From positions 62,001 to 126,000 of the forward strand of contig OZ345361.1 in the NCBI GenBank assembly GCA_977006965.1: a stretch of DNA of 64,000 nt. Direction: 5' to 3'. Position numbers and translations under genes: made by a program. The notes under the pieces were generated by a model. It had not been told where the DNA came from and did no database searches. It saw only the letters and a program-made list of their open reading frames with translations. Below are positions 45,774-55,776 of this stretch, piece after piece. Each line of letters begins with the position of its first letter. Within the stretch, counting starts at the first letter, position 1. The DNA comes from Phymatolithon calcareum (lineage: Eukaryota > Rhodophyta > Florideophyceae > Hapalidiales).

Positions 45774-46823
45774 ATGCTTCGCGTTTGGCGCGAAGCGGCA
45801 AACGCTCATTCGTATTTTACCCGCGGGGCGGTCATGGCGCGCCCCATGAGAGGAGAAGCAGCACAAGAAGAGATGGTGCGCGGGGCCTCGTTTTCAGCCG
45901 ACGAAGACTCGGCGCTCGCACGATGCTGGGTGGGAGTTTCTGCAAAGCATGATGAGCAAGACGCCCAATCGTTCTGGAGCAACGTTGCTGCCGCTTTCGC
46001 AAAGCAGCCTGAAGCGAGCGAGCGCATCCGACTCGCGGGAAGCCTGCATTCGCGGTGGCAAGTACTCCAAAAAGCCGTTCAAAAGTACCTCGCCGCAGAG
46101 CGGCTGTACCGTTCGAACCCCGGTTCTGGGGAGAGCGAAGAAGACGCTCTACGTAACATCATGCGACTCTATCAGAAGCGGACGCGGACGAAGGACCGCC
46201 ATGGAGTTGAGCGCGATGGGCCTGCGCTCAAGTCTATGGGCGCCGTGAGCATCTTGCGCTCCTGCCCAAAGTTCAACGCAATCGGTGGCACATCGGCGTC
46301 GTGCGCGCTGTACACGCCCGGCGCCTATGCGTCGGGCGCCACCACGCTCGACACCAGCACCAGTACGGCGTCGCCTCGGGCGGCGTACACCGACACGCTC
46401 AGCACCACGAGCGACGACGCAGCGCTGCTTCCAGCCACGCACGCCGGTGCCGCGCGTGCCGACGGTGGGAGTGCCGTCGCCACGGAGGCGGCCGCAGTTC
46501 CCTCGGTGAACCCGGCCAGGGGCCGCCCGATGGGCATCAAGAAATTCAAGAGGAAGGAGAAGGAAGCGCACCGCGGCGTGGGTTTGTCCGAAATCGCGGC
46601 GGCCCTCCTAGAGGGGTCGAAACGAAAAACGGCGCTGAAGAAGACGCAACTTCGTTTCAGTTGTATCAATGCACTTCCGGAGGGAGAAGCAAAAACGAAA
46701 CTGTTGATGAAATTCCTCGGCTCGGCTGAGCTAGGCGGTGAGGACGAGGAGGGCAGGACAGAGCGCGACATCCAGTTGACTAATAGATTGGCTATCGGTA
46801 GTCTAGTGTGCGATGAAGAGTAA
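45774..46823 (+). CDS. Harbinger accessory protein (Myb/NAM-like DNA-binding ORF1)
   Basis: From the first ATG (45774) about 349 aa; the frame is open further upstream without ATG, and the ATG at 45834 is also possible. FSADEDSALARCWVGVS followed by FWSNVAAAF and LHSRWQVLQKAVQKY is the trihelix/Myb-like fold of the second Harbinger protein, which brings the transposase to the element ends and to the nucleus. A Ser/Thr/Ala-rich linker follows, then RPMGIKKFKRKEKE (basic, NLS-like; similar to the NAM-associated C-terminal domain) and a helical tail. It converges with the transposase gene, 222 bp apart. Confidence 0.8.
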   Translation: MLRVWREAANAHSYFTRGAVMARPMRGEAAQEEMVRGASFSADEDSALARCWVGVSAKHDEQDAQSFWSNVAAAFAKQPEASERIRLAGSLHSRWQVLQKAVQKYLAAERLYRSNPGSGESEEDALRNIMRLYQKRTRTKDRHGVERDGPALKSMGAVSILRSCPKFNAIGGTSASCALYTPGAYASGATTLDTSTSTASPRAAYTDTLSTTSDDAALLPATHAGAARADGGSAVATEAAAVPSVNPARGRPMGIKKFKRKEKEAHRGVGLSEIAAALLEGSKRKTALKKTQLRFSCINALPEGEAKTKLLMKFLGSAELGGEDEEGRTERDIQLTNRLAIGSLVCDEE

Positions 46824-47045
46824 ACGCGAATCTTGCACAGTTTTTGCGCACCTGGAACCCGCTCGAGATCGACTGAACCAGGAAATCAGTCGACCTCGGA
46901 CAGGTCCTCATTGGGAGATCCGCACGCACATGGGTTGGAGCTCGCGCAGCGCGGCGGCGTGCACGAGCACACGGCACAGCTCAACGCCGACCGCGGGGTG
47001 ACGCAAAAACCAAACAAAAAGTGAAATTTTACCAGCTCTTCGGTG

Positions 47046-48440
47046 CTATATGCCGTCTCCTACATTAGCCCAGATGTGGTCCGTCAGCGCCTCACGCAGC
47101 TGACGGTGGGTAGCGCGGTCTCTAATCAACTCATCTATTGATAATAAATGGTGTAGCCATCCCTCTGGAATACCTGTGTCACCGCCGCCGTACTCTGCGA
47201 CTCCTTCATCTGCACCGTCGCCCTCTCCATCGCCTACAGCGTAGTAAAACTCCTCGACGACCTCGCCGGGGTGCAGCAGTTCGCCGTGCTCGTCTAGCTC
47301 GTCGTCCAGTTCGCCACCAAGGCGCAAAGAGACGAGCATGTTGTGCAAAATGACGCACGTCTGAACGATTTCGACCAACTCCGTGTCGCTCCAAAGGTGG
47401 AACTCATGGCGCAGTATTCGAAACCGCCCCTGCAACACGCCGAAGAGGCGCTCGACGTCCTTTCGGCGCCCTTCTTGCGCTTTCGTCATCGCCTTCTCCT
47501 TCATGGTCAGCGGCGCGTGATTCGGTCGGACGAAAATGGACCACTCTGGGTAAATTCCATCGGTGAGGTAGTATAGGTACCAGTCGCGACGCTCACCGCC
47601 GACGACATATCCCTCTGGGAGCTTCATGCGCCGGCGCCCGCTCAAGATGTCCATGAACAACGGGCTCGACTCTGCCACTGTTATGTCGTTGTTTGTTCCG
47701 GCGCGCCCGCAGAACACGTGCCAGCAGTACAGATTGGCGTCGCACATCGCCTCCACCGACACGGTTGCCAGCTTACCGTTCTTCGGATTGTGGTACTGCC
47801 CCTTCCAAGATTTGGGGCAGTTTTTCCACGCGATGTTCATGCAGTCCACAGAACCCACACACCCGGGGAATAGCTTCGCCGCGAATGCAGCTTGCAGTGC
47901 GCGTAGCTCGGCGAGGTTGGGCGCGCGGTTGAGAAACTCTGCGCCATAGCATGCGCGCACGGCGCGCACGAACGCCTTGAACGACTGCCTTTGGCTCTCG
48001 ACGCTCATGCGGCACTGATCATCGAGTGCCTGAAACGACACCCCGTCACCGAGACGTCGAAGAGAGTTCAAGATTTTCTGCCAACTCGTCGCGCCCGGCC
48101 GACCGAGCGCATCGAATCGCTGGCGTAACAACGGCTCGACGAGCGGAAGGTCATACAGTAGACGTCGAAAGAGCTTGAGTGGCACTCGGAATCGCCGCCG
48201 AAATTGCCAAGGGCGGTATACCGGGTTCTCAGCCAGGTAGTCGCACCACCACGAGCAAGCACCACGACGGAGGTTCGCTCGCCTTCCCTTCGAACTTCCT
48301 CCCCACTGATGCACAGTCGGTGTCTCCTGACTCGCCGCCTCCACGGCACACAGCACGGCCTTGAGCACCTCGTGCTCCTCCTCAGACGACGAAGATGACG
48401 AGAGGACGTCCATCTCGCTGGTGCTGATGTCGTCGGACAT
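47046..48440 (-). CDS. PIF/Harbinger transposase (DDE_Tnp_4), intact
   Basis: From ATG 48440 about 464 aa (the frame starts one GTG codon earlier). An acidic Ser-rich N-terminus is followed by a helix-rich DNA-binding part (about 75-170) and the catalytic domain: GCVGSVDCMNIAWKNCP (first Asp), GRAGTNNDITVAESSPLF (second Asp) and KDVERLFGVLQGRFRIL (Glu). The internal HNPKNGKLATVSVEAMCD matches the plant/algal PIF type with a long insert around the first motif. All three acidic residues are present and there is no stop or frameshift. The family is the same as the decayed copy at 18909-19631, but clearly a different lineage. Confidence 0.92.
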   Translation of the reverse strand: MSDDISTSEMDVLSSSSSSEEEHEVLKAVLCAVEAASQETPTVHQWGGSSKGRRANLRRGACSWWCDYLAENPVYRPWQFRRRFRVPLKLFRRLLYDLPLVEPLLRQRFDALGRPGATSWQKILNSLRRLGDGVSFQALDDQCRMSVESQRQSFKAFVRAVRACYGAEFLNRAPNLAELRALQAAFAAKLFPGCVGSVDCMNIAWKNCPKSWKGQYHNPKNGKLATVSVEAMCDANLYCWHVFCGRAGTNNDITVAESSPLFMDILSGRRRMKLPEGYVVGGERRDWYLYYLTDGIYPEWSIFVRPNHAPLTMKEKAMTKAQEGRRKDVERLFGVLQGRFRILRHEFHLWSDTELVEIVQTCVILHNMLVSLRLGGELDDELDEHGELLHPGEVVEEFYYAVGDGEGDGADEGVAEYGGGDTGIPEGWLHHLLSIDELIRDRATHRQLREALTDHIWANVGDGI

Positions 48441-48659
48441 CACTGCACCAGGGGAGTGTTATGCTCCCCTGACTGTACGGTACTGTAAAAATAACGAACG
48501 TTCACGATACAGTGAGCGTACAAAATGATTGTTTTTTTGAGTCGGCTGTGTCAGGTGGCCTTGATCGCGATAGAGTTGCGCGTGGTGCGATCAATTTTTA
48601 TCAACACAATTTTAGCAATTTGCTTTGGAAATTGGCAAATGCGTAGGACGTGCTCTAAA

Positions 48660-49385
48660 TCAATCCTTCACATCTTTATCATTCATGCACTTCTTATCAC
48701 CTTCCACCTCGACGTCCACATCTTCCCTATCTCTTTCCCCCAGAAATTCAACAACTGCCGACCCCTTGGAAACGTCCCGAACGAGTTGCAAAAATTCATC
48801 CCGCTCACTGTTCAATATCCGAACCTTCACCACACATCCAGACTCCGAAAAAGCACACTCCAGTCTCGTATACTGTTCCACAACAGCAAACAGAGCCCCA
48901 ACACTCTCAAATTCCACGCTCACCTGCACATCAACCGCAGCCGCACATTCCACTCGAGGTGCTCTACCGAGACATTCAGCAGCCGCACCGCCATACGCGC
49001 GCGCCAATCCACCGCACCCCAATTTCACGCCACCGAAATATCGCGTCACCACAACGGCCACGCGCACAAACTTGCCCTCCGTGATACACCTCAGTATCGG
49101 CGCCCCCGCCGTACCCGACGGCTCCCCGTCATCGCTGTACCTTCCAGTGCCCTCGTCGATGCGGTACGCCCAGCAGTTGTGGCTCGCCTTGCGGTCGCGC
49201 AACTGTTCTATCACCGCCTTGGCTTCGGCTTCTGTCGCGGCGGGGGACGCGGTCGTAATGAACCGCGACTTTTTCACCACACTTGTCACTGTGAACGCCT
49301 GCTTTAGTGTTTGACGTCGTACCATTTGGATGCGATGTTTTCGTACCACGTCACTGGCGTTGTGATGATTCATTTCCAGATTCAT
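48660..49385 (-). CDS. YigZ / IMPACT-family (UPF0029) protein
   Basis: A single exon of 241 aa from ATG 49385; a start at MVRRQTL (49325) is also plausible. Residues about 30-140 form the UPF0029 domain with KKSRFITTASP, ASHNCWAYRI, YSDDGEPSGTAGAPIL and VVVTRYFGGVKLGCGGLARAYG, the family's hallmark strings. A C-terminal part (about 150-225) looks like the DUF1949 ferredoxin-like domain seen in YigZ. In animals and fungi the UPF0029 domain occurs in IMPACT/Yih1, which restrain GCN2; without an RWD domain here, the bacterial YigZ layout is closer and function is open. The stop codon lies 1 nt from the TSD of the Harbinger element, so the 3' UTR is transposon sequence. Confidence 0.9.
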   Translation of the reverse strand: MNLEMNHHNASDVVRKHRIQMVRRQTLKQAFTVTSVVKKSRFITTASPAATEAEAKAVIEQLRDRKASHNCWAYRIDEGTGRYSDDGEPSGTAGAPILRCITEGKFVRVAVVVTRYFGGVKLGCGGLARAYGGAAAECLGRAPRVECAAAVDVQVSVEFESVGALFAVVEQYTRLECAFSESGCVVKVRILNSERDEFLQLVRDVSKGSAVVEFLGERDREDVDVEVEGDKKCMNDKDVKD

Positions 49386-49577
49386 TCATACCGTTTCTTC
49401 AGCCTCACATTTCCCTGCTCTCATCGACCACATCCATGCCTCCCTCGTCGTACTAGAGAAAATATCCCTTTTACCGGGTTGAGGCCGTCGAGCCGTGACA
49501 CACATCTTGCCGAAGATCCAGTTGCGAAATGGTGCCTGCGTGTAGCCCCAGATGACCGGCATCCAGACGCACAGCAT
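49386..49577 (-). CDS. small basic/aromatic ORF, about 63 aa
   Basis: The frame ends in TGA (49388-49386) directly followed by the ATG of the YigZ-like gene. From ATG 49577 it has a hydrophobic start (LCVWMPVIWGY) and a basic C-terminal half (CVTARRPQPGKRD). The frame stays open to about 49640, where a TAG that could be a splice acceptor occurs, so this may be a last exon. No family is recognised; it could also be 5' leader sequence of the downstream gene. Confidence 0.3.
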   Translation of the reverse strand: MLCVWMPVIWGYTQAPFRNWIFGKMCVTARRPQPGKRDIFSSTTREAWMWSMRAGKCEAEETV

Positions 49578-49843
49578 CAGACACAATTCCCAGATGCGGC
49601 GAGTAGATCGGAAACGTTTTAGGACGAAATCTAAGCTACCAGTCGTCGAGAGGCTCTAAACTAGTAGCCTTAAAACGGGCACCGCACTTCCGCTGAGTGT
49701 TACAAATGTCCAGAGAGGCATACTATCTCCAGCCCAATCTCCCTCCTCCAGAACGACGTTTAGAACAACAATGTAGTTATACGATTCGAATAAGCGGCTC
49801 AGAAAAACACGTATCTCAGCAAAGCCTCTTTGCCACTCCCAAG

Positions 49844-51835
49844 TTAGTCGCCCGAGGCAGGAAGGACGTGGTCAGCATCTCGACTTTCCAAGAATGCAAT
49901 CACATGTTTTCGAGACTCCTCATCTTTGGCCTTGGCAGCGTCCATGAAAACTTGCACAACCTTTCTGCAGTCGGTAAAGTAAAGCTTCTTATCATCCCCA
50001 CACTTCGCAGCCAACGCATCTTGTAATATCTCTGCAAGTTCCTGCTCATCAATCTTCTTCGTAGGAGGACGTCGTGAAAGATAAGATGATATTGTATTTT
50101 TCAGCACACCAACGGCCTTACTTTTGCTGAATAATTCCCACCTGGCAGGCTTCGCTTGTTTCACCGGTGAATCACTGGCATCCAGAGATTTTACACTGGA
50201 AGGTCGAGTAATTTTGCTTGGCGCTTCATCTTCTTCCTCAGACCTCGACGACTTCTTCGCACTTCCCGTCTTATCTTCAGCCTTTGACGACTTCTCGCCA
50301 CTTCTCTCCTTATCAACCTTCTTCCGAGCAGCTCTATTCTTCGGAACGCCAACGTCACCAGAGGCAGACGATTTGTCGCCCTTGCGTTCCCTACTGGGTC
50401 CGGAAGTATGCTTCTCGGCAGCACTGGGTTCCTTCTTCGAAACTTTGGTAGCCTTCTTGTGCTCCTGACCAGACTCGGCTCCATCATCGTTTTGGTCAAT
50501 AACTTCCTCCTCTTCCACCGTTCCACCAACACGCTTCCGTCTCTCATGTTTAGCGTCCACTTGAAGCGCCCGCTCCTTCCATTTGTTCAGCACACGAATG
50601 AGCTCATTATGAGGGTCAATCGCGTGTGACCGAAGTTCATCCACAGTCGTAACCAGCTTCTTCCCAATACCAGAATCGACCAACATCTGCATTGTGAAAT
50701 CCCTGCCGTCAAGTTCCCGAATATCCTTCAACAACTTGTCACGCTTATCCTGCAGTTTGTACATCTGCTCTTGCAATTCGTCTCGCATACGCGCAATCTC
50801 CATGATCCCCTTGACGTAATCGGCAGCACCAGCAACGACGGCATCGCAAACCTTTTCGGCAATTTCCTGGCTGACAACTTTGATGGAATCCGGTGCGATA
50901 GTGTTTGCAGGAATAGGCTTTGGTTTCTTGAGAATATGGTCCACAGAGGGCTTTTTTGTTCCCGCCACGACGTCGATGTACGCGTGGCTCCGGTTTGGAC
51001 TTCTCGGCTGAGGCTCAATTTCCATCTTGACAATATCTGCAGAAAGTTGGCCATCATCCTCCACAGGCTCTGCGCCCTCCTGGTCGTCGACATCCATTTG
51101 CGCCTTAACGAGTGTATTTTCATCCGCCTTTGGCTTCGCAGTGGCATCATCGATGTCATTTTCATGGTCTCTCGTCTCAGTGGTTGCCGGCAAATTCTCG
51201 ACCCTGGACTTGGATTTGTGCTTTTTGGAGGATCCTGACTTTTTGGATGTTGCGCCGGTCGATTTTCGTCGCTGCATGGACTTCACTCGTTTCGGCTTCG
51301 GAAGGTCATCGTCCTCGCGGTGGTCTGCAGAGTCGCGTTTTTTGCCCGGTGAGAGGCTGCGTGGTCGCTCCTTCTTAACCTTGGTTTTTGTCTTGGGAGC
51401 TGGGGCATCTTTGTCAGAGGCCTCCATAGCGAGTTTTTGTGATTTCTTTCGCTTGGTAGTCCTTTTGCTTTCTTCCCATGCCCGTAATGACTCTTTCTGC
51501 TCAGGAATTCCGTGCAGCTCAATATGCCCCTTCGCTTCAGCGACGGCTTTCAACACATCCGCTTTTTCACTCTTTGGTGCACTGTCTAACTTTCTCATGT
51601 TTGTGGTGTACTCCAACAGGAACTCCAATTCGACAACAGCAACCCGTTGATTGTCATTGAAAAACTCCACCATGCGATTGTCTTTGGTTGCTGGAGGCAA
51701 CGACTCCCCCGGATCTAGTTTGGCTTCGTGTACTGCCCTGTCAATAACAACCGAGGGCCACCAAGGAAAGGTGTCCAACTTCGCCCATACCACCACGCCA
51801 TCCGTGAGCTTCAGACGCAATTTACTTTTCCCCAT
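49844..51835 (-). CDS. PWWP-domain chromatin protein with TFIIS-N/LEDGF-like domain
   Basis: From the first ATG (51835) 663 aa; an upstream TTG is open but unlikely. An N-terminal PWWP domain (about residues 8-105) contains GVVVWAKLDTFPWWPSVV and RMVEFFNDNQRVAVV; PWWP domains bind DNA and methylated histone H3 such as H3K36me. Residues about 125-260 are Lys/Arg/Ser-rich, disordered and carry several NLS-like clusters (KRKKSQK, KKSGSSKKHKSK). A helical block around 335-430 (LDGRDFTMQMLVDSGIGKKL, then LIRVLNKWKERAL) resembles the TFIIS N-terminal / LEDGF integrase-binding fold. A second disordered Lys/Glu/Ser stretch precedes a helical C-terminus. The layout is like LEDGF/HRP2 readers linked to transcription elongation. 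Confidence 0.85.
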   Translation of the reverse strand: MGKSKLRLKLTDGVVVWAKLDTFPWWPSVVIDRAVHEAKLDPGESLPPATKDNRMVEFFNDNQRVAVVELEFLLEYTTNMRKLDSAPKSEKADVLKAVAEAKGHIELHGIPEQKESLRAWEESKRTTKRKKSQKLAMEASDKDAPAPKTKTKVKKERPRSLSPGKKRDSADHREDDDLPKPKRVKSMQRRKSTGATSKKSGSSKKHKSKSRVENLPATTETRDHENDIDDATAKPKADENTLVKAQMDVDDQEGAEPVEDDGQLSADIVKMEIEPQPRSPNRSHAYIDVVAGTKKPSVDHILKKPKPIPANTIAPDSIKVVSQEIAEKVCDAVVAGAADYVKGIMEIARMRDELQEQMYKLQDKRDKLLKDIRELDGRDFTMQMLVDSGIGKKLVTTVDELRSHAIDPHNELIRVLNKWKERALQVDAKHERRKRVGGTVEEEEVIDQNDDGAESGQEHKKATKVSKKEPSAAEKHTSGPSRERKGDKSSASGDVGVPKNRAARKKVDKERSGEKSSKAEDKTGSAKKSSRSEEEDEAPSKITRPSSVKSLDASDSPVKQAKPARWELFSKSKAVGVLKNTISSYLSRRPPTKKIDEQELAEILQDALAAKCGDDKKLYFTDCRKVVQVFMDAAKAKDEESRKHVIAFLESRDADHVLPASGD

Positions 51836-52686
51836 TGGCGATGCGTGTACCGTCCGCAAGATGTGAGAATCAAGCGTTACGGGGCTTCAGTTGCAGGTCT
51901 CTGGTGAGCGCGAGGGTCAATGCCGTCGGGGGACTGACAGGCTTCGGGCGAAAAGGCCCAGGGATTGAGCTTCGAGGCAGCGAAAGCAGAAAGAAATTGC
52001 TGAGATTGCAGGGCAACTTCGGGAACCTACACCTGCTTTTTCGCAAGAACGCCTGCACCTATGGCGGGCTCTTGGGATGATATGCCATCAATCAAAACAA
52101 ATATGCAGCCATCATAATCAAAATAAGGATTTTTGAATACAGTATCAATTTAATTCACAAAGCCGTGGTATCACATCGGAAGTATGGGAAGAAAATACTT
52201 GCCAGCATCATCATCATCATGTATGATACATCAAATTCTATTGGAAGAAGCGGTAAGGACCATGTCTAATCAATAATCGATTTCTTGGTTTTAGACTATC
52301 AACAAAGTATCAATATCAACTATTTTGCACATGCAAAGGCGCGTAATCTAAAACTATGTGCAAAGGGGTCGAAGTTAATTGGAAGAATGTTGTCTGAAAT
52401 TTTTGTCATGAATCCTATTTTAAAATATTTCTTGGCGTATTGCCATTATCCATTTGAACGCGAAAACACAGCACTCTATGGGTTCGTATCGTTTTTCCTT
52501 CGATTACACATTTTGATCCAGAATCTGATTATACAATAATTTTTCACCCGCAGTGGGCCACTCCGTTACTCCGGGCAAGTTGCAAATCCAGACTCCGCTA
52601 AGCCCAACCGGACGGTCTCCAAGACGGACACCAAAGAGCAACTCCATTCCCGCCTTTTGTACGGCGATTTCGAAATAGTGTGAACC
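51836..52686. other. divergent intergenic region, PWWP gene / CCDC25
   Basis: About 850 bp shared upstream region of two diverging genes. No gene or recognised element; AT-rich between 52090 and 52550, with a short CATCATCATCAT run at 52207. Confidence 0.4.
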
Positions 52687-53470
52687 ATGGTTTTCTACTA
52701 CACTACAGTGGACCCATCCTACGTCGTTTATGTCGGTCGCGACAAACACGAGAATGAGGATCTTATCAAGCATGGATGGGATAACGACGTTTGGTTTCAC
52801 GTCGATAAAGTAAGTACTTCCTCTCCATCATCTCAGCGAATTTCGTTGATAGCGAACAGGGATTGCTAAGATTCCATTGTCTGTACTTGGCTGTTTTGCG
52901 AATCTTTCGAATAATGCGTTACGTTGCGCCCTCTGAAAAACTTGTTCTTTACTTCATCAGTTGTCTTCGGCTCATGTTTACTTGCGTTTGAAGGATGGCG
53001 AAACAATTGAGTCAATACCCGAAAAGGTGTTGGCGGACTGCATGCAGTTGGTCAAGCACAATTCCATTGAAGGCAACAAGATAAGCAATGTTGGTGTCGT
53101 GTATACATACTGGAGAAATCTAAAGAAGACGGGCGATATGCAAGTAGGGCAGGTCGGCTACCACAATCCCCGAGAAGTTCGCCACGCAGTCGTGGAAAAG
53201 CGCTCAAACGAAATTGTTAACCGGCTGAACAAAACCAAGCGAGAAGCCTACCCGAATTTGGCGCAAGAAAAAGCAGACAGAATCAAGGCGCTTAATCGAA
53301 TCGCTAGGGAAGCCGCAAGGAAAAAAGCTCTTGAGGAGAAGGCTTTACGTCAGAAGCGCTTGGAAGAGAGAGAAGCCCGTTCTTACGACAAGATTCACAA
53401 ATCGGCGAATATGATGAGTAACAAGGATCTCCGGCAGGACCATGAATCTTTTGAAGACGACTTCATGTAG
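52687..53470 (+). CDS. CCDC25: CCDC25 homologue (NFACT-R domain)
   Basis: Two exons, 52687-52809 and 52961-53470, with a 151-bp GTAAGT...CATCAG intron; joined they encode 210 aa, close to the 208 aa of animal CCDC25. The junction reads [14 protein letters not shown]. Hallmarks are [60 protein letters not shown] and the charged coiled coil with [21 protein letters not shown] before a C-terminal DDFM. The N-terminal fold is the NFACT-R module shared with NEMF/Rqc2. In animals CCDC25 is described as a membrane sensor for extracellular DNA; the ancestral role is probably RNA-related and is unknown here. Confidence 0.95.
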
Positions 53471-53752
53471 CGCATATCGAGGGCTAAGTGCGACTTTTTC
53501 TTGGGTTCGCGAGCGCTTGTCGTCTGCTTAAAATTATTGTGTCGTGGAAGACCTCAGGCTACATTTAGATTAGGCACGGGAATTAAAGAGTTGCTCAGCA
53601 TGCCGAGATCGGTTTAAGTCAATTGAATGTACTGAAATAGCAATGCAAGTACACATATGGACTCAATTGCTCAGAACGGGAGGAGCAGCAAAGTCTGTTT
53701 CCACGGAGCGCAAGAACCTCAAAGTCGGAAGCATTGAAGCAAAATGATATGC

Positions 53753-55010
53753 CTAGTCGTACCGATCCCGGGTCTTGTGCTCATATCGCGTACTGTCCCC
53801 ACGGCGCGGAATGCTTCCAGGGTCTCTTCCATCGAGCGAACCTCGAGGAGGCCTTGAGTTCGGCTGGGTAACAGATCCTTGTCGAGACCGCTTGCTATCC
53901 AGTTTGAAGTTAAACCGAGCGTCATGACCAGAGGGTACACTCCCACGAGCTGACCGGTGCATGGAAAGAGGTACTGAACGGGGTGCGCTTGGAGTGCTGT
54001 GACGTTCGTTGTAAGGCCGGTGAGTCGCTTCGAATACACCCGAAAGATCCTCTGCTTGCTTGCTTTGGCGTCTGGTGCTCACATCCTGGTCTCTCTTCCC
54101 CTTTTCCCTTCTCCAATGAATAGACTCATCCACTCGATGCTCTGTATCGATCTGCGTTCCGCGAAGGTCAGACTCAAGTTTCTTGTGCACACTACGCAAT
54201 TCGTTGTACTTTTCGTCGAGCTTGCGGAACAACCTGTCACCAAGAGTGGAGAGCAGTCAGACATTTCTGGTTTGTATCGACAAAGTTGATGACAGCCAGG
54301 CCCTCTTCTGCTTAGTCCAAACTCACCTTGACTTTTCCGTAATTCTTTTCTCCAGCTCAGAAACTTGAAACATCAGATCTTCGTTCTCCCGTGTCAAAGC
54401 GGTTGATCGCATGCGTTCGTTTTCAAGGGACTGATAAAATGTTGCAACAGAGTCGTTAGAATGAGGCGCGTGAGCTCCATGAGGCGCGTACTTTGCAATC
54501 ATGCAAATTTTGCATATAAACTGTCCCTTTTGGCAAACTATCGAGATCACCTACCACCTTCAGCTTGCGATTCAGCGATTTCTCCTCTTCGAGATTATCC
54601 TTAACTTTCTTCTGAGTCTGCAAATGAATCGAATTTTCGTTCCGTTGCTGCTGCGCCCAAAACTCAAGTCCGTTTTGTAAAATCTGACACAGGTGCTTCG
54701 GTTGCATTCCAAGTCCAGGTTCACTTGCTTTCTGGATAGCAGATCTATCCGGCCTTATGTTGATTTCGATGATTCCGTCTTTCGGGAGAACGGTGTCGCA
54801 GCGAGGGCATATTAGTTCCTCTTGGAACCTTTTCGAAGAGCATTGCAAGCCTAAAGAACAACCAGAGAGCAAACAAAAGCATGTTAGAAAGCGTGTCGAA
54901 TGCAAATCCTGAAGTGCATAGGAGCGGTACTCACAGAAGACATGATGACATGGCTTGGTGTAGACGGCCTTTGCCTCCGCAACTGTCTTTTGACAGGACA
55001 AACATCTCAT
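53753..55010 (-). CDS. HEI10: HEI10/CCNB1IP1-type RING E3 ligase (meiotic crossover)
   Basis: Four exons on the minus strand: 55010-54935, 54850-54555, 54430-54327 and 54233-53753, separated by GT-AG introns of 84, 124 and 93 bp. The frame is consistent and gives 318 aa (human CCNB1IP1 277, plant HEI10 about 300). The RING finger is completed only after splicing: C3-C6, C21-H23, C26-C29, C40-C43, where C26 spans the first junction. A coiled coil follows (LQTQKKVKDNLEEEKSLNRK, then ENERMRSTALTRENEDLMFQ and LFRKLDEKYNELRSVHKKL), then an Arg/Ser/Pro-rich disordered tail. This matches the family's RING, coiled coil and tail order. HEI10/ZIP3-like proteins mark and stabilise crossover sites on meiotic chromosomes. 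Confidence 0.85.
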
Positions 55011-55446
55011 TTTCGTTTCCTTTCGACGACCTTAGCGACTTCAGGATCGGTCTCTGCCTGACGCCATGGATTCGAATGCTCTTCCCATGTAGATGATTAT
55101 AGAACAGTTGGGATGGCAAACAGGCGCTGAAATAGCTGAAGATTTGATTATGTTTTTCTTCACGCAATCTTAAAAGCTCTAATGGAAGCCACAAGAGAGC
55201 ATTCTAAAATTTTCCATTTTTATTCATATGGAAGACGGACCGAAAAGTAAACTCAAGCCTACGCCATGATTTCTATAAAAAGTGAAGAGGTAAAGGTTCG
55301 CTGGCGGAGGGACTTATATAAGAAGGGACAATATTAACTGGTTAGCTACCTGTGTCAAATGGGGCGATACCAAGTGTCCTGATAGACCTAGGAGGAGCAC
55401 CAGTGGTGATAAAAACAGTGGCAGGCGCCTTTTTTTTCATTAAAAT

Positions 55447-55488
55447 GAAGTAAAATCTTGCAAGATTTTACTTCAGAGCCATGGCTCT
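55447..55488. repeat. 28-bp perfect palindrome abutting a 14-bp palindrome
   Basis: GAAGTAAAATCTTG (55447-55460) is followed immediately by its complement (to 55474), then the palindrome AGAGCCATGGCTCT (55475-55488). It is located about 290 bp upstream of the CNOT9 start codon. An ATG inside the second palindrome opens a 106-codon leader frame (55481-55801) that overlaps the CNOT9 start. Confidence 0.9.
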
Positions 55489-55776
55489 GGTGAGCATTTT
55501 CCAGCCCGAGCGGGCCCGTTCCAGCTTACCCGCTTGGATCAAACTAATATTTTTACTGCAGCTTGGCTTGTCGACATCATCACATTACACACAAGAATTT
55601 TCTAGTTCTGTCATACGTGTACAGAATTTCAATCATAAAAAGCTCTCTGTTTGCATGGTAAGGTTGGAGCATATTTCTCCAGGCCAGGCGTTGAAGCCAC
55701 CTCAGAAATTTCGCCGCTGTGACGAGGAGCGCACTGGACTGGCCTTCCCGTTCTCGTGCGGCGAAGAGCGGTCGCA

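Larger units (their letters stand above)
45490..48655. mobile_element. PIF/Harbinger transposon, apparently complete
   Basis: A 3166-bp element with imperfect TIRs (GAGCACGTCCAACGCA at 45490; complement GAGCACGTCCTACGCA at the right end, 1 mismatch in 16) flanked by TAA on both sides (45487-45489 and 48656-48658), matching the superfamily's TWA preference. Several TTGCCAAA / TTTAGCAATTTGG words sit just inside each end. Two intact convergent ORFs lie inside: a DNA-binding accessory protein (+) and the transposase (-). The pair of genes, TIRs and TSD make it a complete unit. Confidence 0.9.

Noticed and set aside
48525-49314. Long plus-strand frames of 260 and 229 codons
   Set aside because: They are antisense shadows of the YigZ/IMPACT gene, which has clear family motifs on the minus strand.
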